NCBI GenBank assembly: GCA_958510825.1
Contig: OY294048.1
Coordinates: 22,337,589-22,401,588, forward strand
DNA length: 64,000 nucleotides
Origin: Brachypterus glaber
Lineage: Eukaryota; Arthropoda; Insecta; Coleoptera; Kateretidae
Direction: 5' to 3'
The notes beneath the pieces were generated by a model. It had not been told where the DNA came from, did not search any database, and saw nothing but the letters and a program-made list of their open reading frames with translations. Positions 23,276 through 33,500 of the stretch are shown in pieces (within the stretch, counting starts at the first letter, position 1; the number at the start of each line of letters is the position of its first letter). Position numbers and translations under genes: made by a program.

Positions 23276-24450
23276 TAAAATCACAAAATACTTCAAAGAC
23301 TTGGAATAAAAAGATATTTTACGACTACTGATAGATTTCCTTAAAAACCGAAGTATTATCATCAAAGATAAAATGAGTAACATAAAAAAAGGAGTCTATA
23401 GCGGAGTCCACAAGGATCCATTTTGGGCTCTATACTATGAAACCTTATGTTTAATGGTGTACTAAAGCTAAATTTACCAAACGGTGTAACAATAATCACT
23501 TACGCAGATGATTTGGCATTAATAGTAGTGGCTAGAGATGAAGAAGACTTTATTGAAAAGATAAACTGGGCTATAGAGGTAATAGCAGAATCTTGGACAA
23601 AAATTTGACTTATGCTGAACACATAACAAAGACAATACACAAGGCAAGCCAAAGTGTAGCAGCCCTAAGCCAGTTTATGCCAAATGTGGGGGTCCTAATT
23701 CCAGCAAAAGAAAAATGCTAAACTCAGTCGTTCAATCCATTGTACTTTACGGTGGCACCAGTGTGGAGAAAGGCAATGGAGAATAAAAAAACTAAAACAA
23801 AAGGTAGCCTCTATAAGCAGAAAAATGGCCATTAGAATATGTAGTGCCTATCGCACAATATCACATGAAGCGGTAGCCGTAATAGCAGGAATACCACCAA
23901 AGACCTACTAGCACTAGAAAGAGAGAAAATATATCAGGGCATGCCAAAAAAAGAGATAAAGGAACATAGACAAAGACATTAATACATAACATAGAGGACT
24001 GGGTAAATAGAAGACACGGGGAACTGGACTTTTATACTATTCAAGTATTGTCAGGCCATGGGTGCTCTTAATACTTATATAAATACAAGCGCGTAGTAAG
24101 TCCAGCATACAGATACTGTGAGGACCAAGAAGATGACCCTAATCATACTCTCTTTTTATGCCCGAGATGGGAAATTTTCAGACAGACATGCCAACTGAGC
24201 CTTGACGAAGATATTAACCCAGGCAACCTAGTACCAGTAATGTTGGAATCTAAAGAAAAATTGAATGAAATTCAAGAAATGATAAAAAAACTAATGGATA
24301 CCAAAAGAAAGGAGGCAATAATAAGACAACCACCCTCTCTCAAGTAATGCGAAAACGGTTTCGGGAGAAGGTGTCTGAAGATGAGGGGGGTTTTTAGACG
24401 GTGCGAGTCCGTCCTTACCTAGGTGCCTATAACGGGGCTTTCCCCCTCAA
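23276..24450 (+). pseudogene. R1-clade LINE fragment b: RT palm to 3' end
   Basis: The plus strand encodes GVPQGSILGSILWNLMFNGV, then YADDLALIV with Tyr at 23501, thumb sequence, an LSGHG motif and a C-terminal Cys/His region (RYCEDQ…NHTLFLCPRW near 24113-24170). It closes with a stop at 24345-24347 and a short 3' UTR rich in G/C ending at an A run near 24450. Stops and frameshifts interrupt it near 23607 and 23785. One Cys of the usual C-terminal CxxC is Tyr. It is head-to-head with fragment a, and its first ~190 bp are an inverted near-identical copy of 25768-25960 in fragment c. Confidence 0.85.
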
Positions 24451-24464
24451 AAAAAAGTGGTTAA

Positions 24465-25764
24465 TTTAATACTTTAATACTAGAATACTGAAGTAAAAAG
24501 TACTATAGTACAAGTACTATACTGCCCTTCTAAAGAGGAACGCGGCATGTACACCTGACACATACGGTTTTCGAGCTTAGTTTTATTTTACTACGGAGAA
24601 TAACGGTAAGTACCAATCCTAAGGAAATCTGCGGTAAGTACACCGAAGAAGTTACCTGCCGCGTTCTTTCTATGTAAAAGTTTGGCATGGATTTTAATTT
24701 TTTAATAAACGAAATAATATCTAAACTAACTATATGCTTTTTGGTATTTAAAAAATCTGTTAATTTGTGGTTTCTATATTTTAAATAAAATTTAATAAAT
24801 TATAACAGCAAATATTTTTTATGATCTTCTGTAACAATATAAATTTTTGATACCTTATGTTATAACAAGCCGTAAAGAAGATATGTAGTGCTACGTATTC
24901 CATTATATACTATTCACAGTAAATGCTATATTGCAAATAATAAAACAAATAATATTCAAAAAAAAAAATAAAAAAAAATAATATTAATAAAAGTACTTTA
25001 TTGCTCATTTGACAAATGGCCATTGACCGAAGTCCTTCAGCTTGAAAAAAAAATATTTTTTTTTAAAGTATCTTTTTTTGAAAAACGAATTTTTCTTAAT
25101 TTTTAAAAATTTTTTTTTTCAATTTTTTATTTTTTTTTCTATTTTTTTAATTTATTTTCAATTTTTTTTTTTTCGTTTTTGATTTTAATAAACCTTGGCC
25201 TATAAGGGAAAGTATTATTTTGTTGGCAGCTGTTTTTATATTATATTATTATTTAATTATATTTAAACAGATATCTACTAGTAGCTACTATAGTAGTACC
25301 TATACTATTAAACAATAGTAGTATAATATTAAACAATATATTTTTTTATTTCTTTTTTTTTATTTGTTGATTGATCAATATTTTATAATAATATTAATTT
25401 TGACTTCTTTTAAGAAATGTATATTTCTTAAGAAACAATAAATGTATCTATCTACCTATTAATTTTGTCTGAATGCCACTAAAACACCCATAAATTTGCT
25501 TTCTTTTGTATTTGCTTTATCCTGTTTCTCTTTTCAAAACAAAATTTTACATAGAAAGAACGCGGCAAGTAATATCTTCGATGCACTTACCGCAGATTTC
25601 CTTACGATTGGTACATACTGTTATTCTCCGTAGTAAAATAATACTAAGCTCGAAAACCGTACGTGTCAGGTGTACATGCCGCGTTCCTCTTTAGGAGGGA
25701 AGTATAGTACTTGAGTATTCTAGTACAGTATTAGAATACTCAAGTACTATACTGCCCTCCTAAG
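24465..25764. mobile_element. TIR element between inverted R1 fragments, ~1.3 kb
   Basis: Long inverted arms occupy about 24505-24672 and 25555-25725. They share AGAGGAACGCGGCATGTACA, ACGGTTTTCGAGCTTAGT, ACGGAGAATAACGGTAAGTA-like and TGCCGCGTTCTTTC blocks. The interior is AT-rich homopolymer sequence without a transposase frame. The right outer edge is a separate near-perfect 73 bp palindrome with TTAGGAGGG termini (25692-25764); a degenerate equivalent lies at the left edge (24465-24525). Exact limits and target duplication are unresolved. Confidence 0.7.
25692..25764. repeat. 73 bp near-perfect palindrome
   Basis: TTAGGAGGG…AGTATAGTACTTGAGTATTC and its complement surround a ~6 nt centre. 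It abuts R1 fragment c exactly at GTACACCATT (25765). Confidence 0.85.
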
Positions 25765-27060
25765 TACACCATTAAACATGAGGTTTCATAGTATAGAGCC
25801 CAAAATGGATCCTTGTGGAACTCCGCTATAGACTCCTTTTTTTATGTTACTCTTTTTATCTTTGATGATAATACTTCGGTTTTTAAGGAAATCTATCAGT
25901 AGTCGTAAAATATCCTTTTTTTATTCCAAGTCTTTGAAGTATTTTGTAATTTTTTGCCGTCGGGCTGAATTGAAAGCATTCTTTATATAGAGTGTAATTA
26001 AGGCGCACAATGATTTCTTTTTATTGACTGTCACCGCTGCTTGTTTCTCTATGTCCGTAATTGCTATTATGGCGTCGATTGTGGATTTACCTTTTCTAAA
26101 GCCAAATTGTCGGTCTGATATTGCTTCTTTTATCTCCACTTCCTATTCAAGTCTATGCAAAATTAAGTACTCTAATAACTTTCTTGTTACATTTAAAAGG
26201 CTTATAGGACGATATGATAAGGGTAGATTTAAGTGCTTCTGATTTTTTGGAAGAAGAAGTAAATCCGCTCTTTGCCAGCATATGGGAAGACGACCTTCGA
26301 CCAATTACTTGTTCATACCCTTTAGAAAAGTATCTGGGAATTCTTTTCCGGCAATTTTAATAATCTCCGGTGGTATGGTGTCCGGACCGGAACATTTACC
26401 TGTTTTAAGATTTTCTGCAGCTGCAAATAGTAGGTACTTCTTCAGTGAACAGTGTTATTTCTTCATCTGGCGTTTCATCATATATAAAGAAGATGATTTG
26501 GAAAGAGCGATTCTGCTATTTCTATCTTCTTTTTTAGTGGTAGGACTAAATTATTGCTACTGTTTTTTATTTTTGAGGTAACTATGCGGTATACTTTTCT
26601 TGGTCTACTTCCCTTAGTAAGTTTTTCCAGCATGTATTTTTGGACCGTTTTATTAATTGTCTTTATACTCCTGTATACTGTAAGCACGCCTCGCTGATAG
26701 ACACTCTCGCCTTTCTTGTGCTATTTGGTTTGTCCACCAGTAGACTGATTGTTTTCGGTGTCTGGTCCAGTTTTTGGGAATTGCATAACTACACGCAACT
26801 GTTATCTCTTTCGTTAGTTCTTTTGCTGTCTCTTTATTTTTATTCTCTATGGTACTTCCCAACTTGATTTTAAATTTTTCTCTATCCAGTTTTTTCATCG
26901 CCCAGCCTATTGTTGAAGGTTTTTTAAGATTGTTTACTGTCTGTATGTCAAAATTTATGTACCGGTGAAAACTTAAACTTTCTTTGTCTATTACCTTCCA
27001 GTAGGTTATTTTTGTTGTTTGATTCTTTCTCAAATCTGACATTTGATCCATCCTATTTTA
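25765..27060 (-). pseudogene. R1-clade LINE fragment c: linker and RT fingers
   Basis: Minus-strand pieces give the endonuclease-RT linker (26653-27051, with YWWTNQIAQERRECLSARRA, as in R1 elements), a further linker piece (26478-26687) and RT fingers/palm (25921-26139, with QFGFRKGKSTIDAI). They run up to GVPQGSILG-equivalent sequence near 25830 and stop at 25765, where a palindrome begins. The RT finger box lacks the usual catalytic Asp context (LYIKNAFN in place of LDIKNAFN). 5'-truncated near 27060 and 3'-truncated at 25765. Together with fragment b it would cover an R1 element from linker to 3' end, with ~190 bp of overlap. Confidence 0.8.
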
Positions 27061-27345
27061 ATTTTTTTCTTGCGTCTTTGAAAACATTTTATTGCTGAAT
27101 ATTTTGGGCCAGAAGATATTATGAGATATTATAAAAAATAGGTAAAAAAAAATTATAAAAGAACCTATTTTCAGCACCATGGTTTCTTTGTGATTTTAAT
27201 GTAAAATTTGTCAGTGTTAGTTTCGACTATCAGTTATCTTAAGAAGAAAATTAAATTTATCGATTCCTTAGATCCTCAATGCCAAAAAATAAACAGATTG
27301 TGACACGAACAGAGCCTTGGATTTTTTTTCTGGCTAAAGCTATTC
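27061..27345. other. No gene recognised
   Basis: AT-rich stretch without identifiable structure. Confidence 0.4.
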
Positions 27346-27453
27346 AAATACACTGCCCAGTAAAAAAGCTTTCCCATTTTTCACATGCGCGCCTGAAATT
27401 GGTTTTATCAGTGACAATAAAAATCAATTTCATTTTTACTGGGCAGTGTATTT
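27346..27453. mobile_element. Mini MITE, 108 bp with 21 bp perfect TIRs
   Basis: AAATACACTGCCCAGTAAAA (27346) and its complement ending at 27453 match exactly over 21 bp. The interior includes GCTTTCCCATTTTTCACATG, which resembles sequence at 63914-63955 (TTTTCCCATTTTCCACTGCC), so a relative lies at the window end. Confidence 0.85.
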
Positions 27454-27471
27454 GTATATGTTTGGCAGAAC

Positions 27472-27690
27472 ACTATTGCTCATTTGTATGTACTATTAAA
27501 CCGTTCTGCGCATAAATATGTTTCACCAAACGCTACTGTGCATGGTACATTTATACATTTTTGTCAAAACAGTTTTGCGCATTTGTATATACTATTAAAT
27601 ACATCTGCGCATAAATATGTTCCACCAAACACTTCTGCGCACCGGTATAGTTGTATATGTTTGCCAGAACAATTTTGCGCATTGGAATTT
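27472..27690 (+). repeat. 99 bp tandem repeat, 2.2 units
   Basis: TCTGCGCATAAATATGTT occurs at 27505 and 27604, CATTTGTATRTACTATTAAA at 27481 and 27580, and TTTTGCGCATT again at 27674, giving a 99-100 bp period. Units carry repeated GCGCA cores. Frames crossing this block are artefacts. Confidence 0.75.
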
Positions 27691-28943
27691 ATCATTATCA
27701 GATTTAGTTACCTCAAAAACACCTATACCGGGTGTTTCAGGAAGGTAGTTCACCCCCTTAACTTTTTTATACTTAGAGCTATCCAAATGAAATTTGGAAA
27801 TCATGCATAAGACAAAATTTTCAATTTTTTGACATATCAAACAACTTTTTTTCACTTTCGGTTTCACCGGAAATTACCTTAACTTTCGATTTTTGAATGG
27901 GACACCCTATATATTTTTACATATTTTGTCTTAGAAATCAATTTTGAATACAACCATATGTCACTTGTCAATTTTTGACAGGTCATGTCATTTTTTATTT
28001 AAATTTTCATTTTAAACGTTGTAACCTTTGCTTTTAGCTCGGTTTACTAAATTATAACATTTTATATTGTAATGGTAGCCCCATACAATTAAACTTGTTT
28101 AAATTACCTGTTTGTTATTTCCTAGAACGTCATAGGTATCATTTTGTCTCATATTATGTTTATGGGGGCCCATGTTTAGGATGGTATTCTCCGAAAGCAG
28201 AATTTCTAAACATGCCACAATCGTAGGATCACTAGGAGCACAGTCAATTCTTATTCTAGGCTTGGATTTCCATAAATATACATTAATTATAAAGAAAAAC
28301 TAAATAAACTTTAATATTTAGTTTTCAAAATTAAACCTAACCTCACATGTCAAAAATATTTGGTCTACAAACCAAATATATAGCTTCAGGCTTCTGTCGC
28401 AAGTGGTGTGCAGGATTTGGCGCATAGATGTCGATAGTATGCAGATTTCGTAATATTTTGTAAAAAGATTATTTTAAGATATTTCGGGCTTAGTTTTATT
28501 TAGAGCATTTAAAATTGCTTTAAAATGTATTGTAAAACGTATTAAAATATTATTAGCTAATTTTGATTCAGTAAAATTGTTTTTTTTTAAATTTGATAAG
28601 TTGCTAACTTCATGCCAGGAAATCATATTTTTGATAATTATTGAAATTTAAACAATCAAAGTTAATTATAATAATTATTAAACCAGTTTAATGAACCTTT
28701 TAACTAAAAACAATTAATTTTCAAAACAAATAAAATTAAGTTTTTAAGATTTGTTTTTGACAGATCGAAGCTATCTTCATAGCAGCCTTCTTGTTAAAAT
28801 GGGCGAGGCAGCAAGTCGCAATAAGTAGAAAGTGTCTAAAAACTTTTTAATTGGTGTATTTCACTTAATTAAATGAATGTTAATGCTTGGTTTAAGCGTA
28901 TCCTATAATTTAAGTACAAAATGGATAGATAAAACACTCCTAG

Positions 28944-29150
28944 GTAAGCAAATTGTTATTTTTGTGTCATGATCGATTTTAACGGTTATATTTTTTATGT
29001 AGGAATAAAAAACCTTTCTACAAGAAACGAAATTGGAAGCCACCGGTTTGGCGAATAAAACCGTAAGTTATCCATCTATTCTTATTTGTTTTTACTTTAT
29101 TTTTAAGTATATTTGGAATTAAAAAGGGTTTCCTTCTTTTCCAATTATAG
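28944..29150 (+). promoter_or_regulatory. Two predicted short introns in LTR
   Basis: CTAG|GTAAGC at 28944 pairs with TTTTTTATGTAG at 29002 (59 bp), and ACC|GTAAGT at 29063 pairs with a pyrimidine tract and TTATAG at 29150 (88 bp). Sizes and signals fit insect short introns. Joining the exons does not give a long frame, because a stop precedes the first junction in the useful frame. If used, this would be leader splicing of the retroelement RNA. The same sites recur in the 3' LTR at +8,583 bp. Confidence 0.35.
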
Positions 29151-29151
29151 G

Positions 29152-29187
29152 GTCGCACGCTGAGTCGCACGCTGAGTCGCACGCCGG
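29152..29187 (+). repeat. 12 bp unit x3 inside LTR
   Basis: GTCGCACGCTGA twice, then GTCGCACGCCGG. Duplicated in the 3' LTR at 37735-37770. The CG-rich block stands out from the AT-rich LTR. Confidence 0.85.
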
Positions 29188-30167
29188 GTCGATCTTCGAT
29201 CGATTTCTTGGTCGTTTGTTTGATACGTTTTCTGAGAAGCACATAATTAGTAGAGATGAAGCTTGGTATCCTGTATTGTTGGTTCTCTGAATGTACCACT
29301 CCTGTTATTCGTTCTGGTTAGTGGATTCTTGGGGTTCCAATAGTTGGAAATCGTCATATGTCCAAGGTGGGACACATTTCCCTCTAGTTAACTGCCAAGG
29401 TAACTCTGTATGGATTTTTAAGGTATTTATCAAGCATATTTGTATTGTTCCGTTTGAGATTCCAAGCGAGAAGCCAAATGTTATCTCCCTTCATGGAGCT
29501 GTATCATCACCGGATTATTTTGTAATTGTAAATTGATATCGCCTAATGTATTTTTTAAAATGTTTAATGTATGTCTAAGATTAATTTTATGAATAAGTTA
29601 TACTTACTATCGGCAGGCCTTAACATGAGTACTCATTATTAAAGGTTAAATAGATTCTTAAAATTTGTCTGTAGGATCCAAATTTCCATTAAAGGAAAAC
29701 ATTTGCTAATTTACTTGCTCTGGAGTGAATATCATTAAATAGTTTACTTTGGGGTGCATACCAAAACACCTGGAAATGCTATTTATTTCAGAAAAAGTTC
29801 ACATTTGTGCGGCACGATCCTATGGATAAAAACTATTGTAACATTTTGTTATCAATCAATATTTATTTTTTTTGTCTCACTATTGTTAATAAAACTAATA
29901 ATTAATTAACTTTTTGTGCATTATTTGTCAATCTATTTTTCAGCTGTGTTTTGTTTTGATATAAAGCTTATGCCCCCTCACTTGTCTATTTTAGACTGGC
30001 GCCCACAAATATAACGACTAGTTATAATCAAAATTATACGGAACTCCACCCGCGACCCACGCTCTCCAAAAACTTTAATAGCTCCGTGGTATGTAGCCTT
30101 TCTCCTTGGATGTTTTATAAATTGTAGGTTACAATTTTTTTAACACCAAGGCAAGGGTTACAAATTA

Positions 30168-30180
30168 TGGCGCCCAACGT
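30168..30180 (+). promoter_or_regulatory. Primer binding site, tRNA-Lys type
   Basis: TGGCGCCCAACGT starts 5 bp after the 5' LTR. It is complementary to the 3' end of insect tRNA-Lys (…ACGTTGGGCGCCA), as I recall that tRNA, giving 13 matched bases. Confidence 0.8.
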
Positions 30181-30559
30181 TATTTTTGGATTTTAGAGTT
30201 CAATTTAAGAAATTTTTGATTTTTAATTTTTGCTTAATTTGTAGTAAAATTTTTGTCGTTAATTCTCCCCACCCTCCTTCTCCATTATAAGCTTTATACA
30301 AGACGGACTATGCTGTGATTGGGAAGTAATGACAAAAATAGTTGTGGTAAATTTTTTGGTGATACAGCTGTTTTTATTTTTTGGGCATTTTCTGTGTTTG
30401 AGTGTATTTGAATAAAGTTGAGATATGTTTTCAAATCGGTAATTGATAGACCAGTTACGGTTTATGATTCTTTTTTGTGTTTCAAAGTTTTTTTTTTACG
30501 GTATAGCCAGCCTCTGTGATAATTTTTTTATTTTGTAATTTTTGGGAAATTTATTAAAT

Positions 30560-33500
30560 ATGGATCCCAATCTTTTGCTGAACCATGAGGTAAATTATGA
30601 ATTGCTTATCAGAAAAAGGTCTACGCGGTTAGATATTGAAGTAAAAAGAAAAGCACTTAAGAAACTGTTATTAGATAATTTTAATATTTTTTCGGACCCA
30701 AAAATAGAAGTTGAAAGAGAAAGGGAGAAAATTACGCAAAGTCAAATTGCTTTATCTAGATTAATAAATGAATTTGATAATTTAAGTGAATCTTCTGGGG
30801 GGGATCGTAAGAAAATTGACTCTAGAATTTTTCATGTTAAAAATAGGTTAAATAATGCACCTTCTTATAGAGCGCAGGATGAATTAGAGACTTTTCAAGA
30901 TTTCATTGATGACCACCAAATTAGATTACTTTCATATGAATGTGATTACCTTGAAAAATTAGAACAAAAAGTGGATAACGCACAAACGGTCACTGTGCCT
31001 AGTTTTAATTCTGAAATGGTAACTAATAACTTGGTTAATTTAAATAGTAGTGGTGTTAGCAATATTTCGCAGGGTAGTGTACCGGTATATAAGTGGAAAA
31101 TAACTTTTGATGGCAATTCAAAAAATACTGTTAGATTTTTAGAAAAAATAGAACAAGTTAGGTTGGCTAGAAATACTGCTAAAGAGGTTTTGTTCAATTC
31201 GGCCGTTGATTTATTTACAGATTCGGCTTGGGATTGGTTTATTTCGGTAAAGGATAATGTTAAAAATTGGGATGAGTTAATAACTGCACTTAAACAGGAT
31301 TTTCTTCCAATGGACTTTGATGATGCAATATGGACAGAAATTAAAAATAGGAAACAAGGTTATAAAGAAAGGGTCTCACTATTTATTAGCGATATTAGGA
31401 ATTTGTTTAATAGATTATCGGGTAAAGTAGATGAATTGACAAAAATTAAATATATTAAAAATAATTTGTTGCATTGTTATGTAGGACCTCTGTCTGGTAT
31501 AACAATTAATTCAGTTCAAGAACTTTTATCATATTGCAGAAATTTAGAAAATGATTTAAAACCGTTTAATTATAATCAAACCAATAATAGCAGCAATAGT
31601 AACAATTTTCAACAAAATTTTAAGCCAAAAGTACAAATTAATGAAGTAAAGTGTTGGTCTTGTAACAAATTCGGTCACATAAAAAATAATTGCACGGAAA
31701 AACAGATAAGATGTTTTGGTTGTAATAAGATAGGTGTAATAAAACCTAACTGTCCAGATTGCAAGTCAAAGCCAGTTCAAAACAAACCTTCTGTTTGTGA
31801 ATGCAATAGTAAATCAAATAAAGGGGCGGGTAATGATAATAATCAGGCAAAAAAACTAGTAAGTTTGGAGCATGGTGTTGGCGCATGCTCTGTGAAGTCA
31901 AAAGCCAAACAAAGTTTTTTTGATAAAAGGGACTGGGATCAGTGGAAAAGCAAAGTAAGTAAATTTTTTAAAGTTTCAAGTAGTAAAATTAAAAATGGGG
32001 TAGTTTTTAATAATACGGTCGAGGATTTTGGTAAGGTTGAAAAACCAGTTCAAATAAAAGGGAGTTTAGCGAAAAATAATTCGGTTGTATTAAGGGTTGA
32101 AAGGCCAGTGCAAAACATTGCTGTTGTTGCAGAAAATAATGATGCGGTTATAAATAGGGTTGAAAGGCCAGTGCAAAACATTGCTGTTGTTGCAGAAAAT
32201 AATAAAGCGGTTATAAATAGGGTTGAAAGGCCAGTGCAAAACATTGATGTTGTTGCAGAAAATAATGACGCTGTTATAAATGGGGTAGAGAGGCCAGTGC
32301 AAAACAATGCTGTTGTTGCAGAAAATAAAACTTTTGTCAAAGTGGTTAAAAAACCTGCGCAAAGTGGTAGAGCTTTTTCGGGAAATAGTATCCATAGGAA
32401 TAAGGATATTATTTGTGATTTTAGGGTTGAAAGACCAGCGCAAGTCACTGATTGTGTTGCGGAAAATAAAACAAATGTTGTTAAGGTTAAAGAAAATGAG
32501 AAAGAGGTTAATGTAGCTCCTTGTTTTGTTAAAGTAGGTAATGACATTAGGCCTTATGTAGATTTTAAAATATTTGGGCAGAAATTTATAGCAATGTTAG
32601 ATTCTGGTGCAAATAGATCTGTTTTGGGGGCTAAAGCGCTGCACATTGTTAATAAATTTAATCTAAAAATTAAAATAGACAAGGATTTAGTAGTTACAAC
32701 TGCGGATGGGTCAAATCAAAATGTTTTGGGAACGGTAGATATTCCAGTCACATTGGATGGAATAAGAAAGACAATACCATTCATAGTGGTAACATCTTTG
32801 CAACATAGTTTTATTTTCGGTAGTGACCTATGTAGGGAATTTGGTTTGCAAATAGACTTTAGAAGTAAAACTTGGTTTATAAAAGGGAATTATGGCAAGA
32901 CTCATGTTTTTAATTATCTTCTAGGGCAGCCTTGTGAAGTAAATGAATTAAGCGTAATTCAAAGTAAAGATAATTTAACAATAGAGCAAAGGGCACAATT
33001 AGAGAATTTATTAGAGAAGTTTAAAGAGTTGTCTAATGGTAAACTGGGTAGAACAAATTTAATTGAACATAAGATTGATACTGGAGACGCAGAACCTATA
33101 AAACAAAGACAGTATGCTATGAGTCCTTATGTTTTACAAACTTTTAATATAGAATTAGATAAAATGTTGGAGTTAAATGTAGTACAACCCTCTACCAGTC
33201 CATGGGCTAGTCCTCTAATTCTAGTTAAAAAGAAAACTGGTGAGAATAGAATGTGTTTTGACGGTAGAAAACTTAACAATGTAACTAAAAAGTGTGCTTA
33301 TCCATTGCCACTAGTTGATTTTATTCTAAATAGGTTGGGTAAAGCAAAGTGTATTTCCAGTATTGACCTTAATTCTGCATTTTGGCAAATACCATTAGAA
33401 AACTCATCTCGCGAAAAGACTGCTTTTATAGTACCGGGGCGTGGTTTATTTGAATTTGTTGTAATGCCTTTTGGTCTCTGCAATGCTGCGCAGACTCAAC

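Larger units (their letters stand above)
28020..30162 (+). repeat. 5' LTR, 2,143 bp
   Basis: Bounded by TGTAACC and GGTTACA, matching the 3' LTR nearly base for base. It is 10 bp shorter, chiefly because the 3' copy has an extra TTTTTAAGTA-type stretch near 36716. Two strong intron-like signal pairs lie inside (28944-29002 and 29063-29150), as does a 12 bp unit repeated three times (29152-29187). Short frames on both strands (29018-29299 minus, 29291-29536 plus) are conserved only because both LTRs are nearly identical; no domain is recognisable. Confidence 0.93.

Noticed and set aside
27472..27690. A CRISPR-like array.
   Set aside because: Units are 99 bp direct repeats without spacers, in a eukaryotic repeat context.
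29018..29536. LTR frames of 93 codons (minus) and 81 codons (plus), repeated in both LTRs.
   Set aside because: Preservation follows from near-identical LTRs, not selection. No domain is recognised and they overlap the intron-like signals.
32050..32547. Long minus-strand frames (165 and 117 codons) opposite gag-pol.
   Set aside because: They are antisense shadows of the 63 bp repeat region of gag-pol and have no domain.
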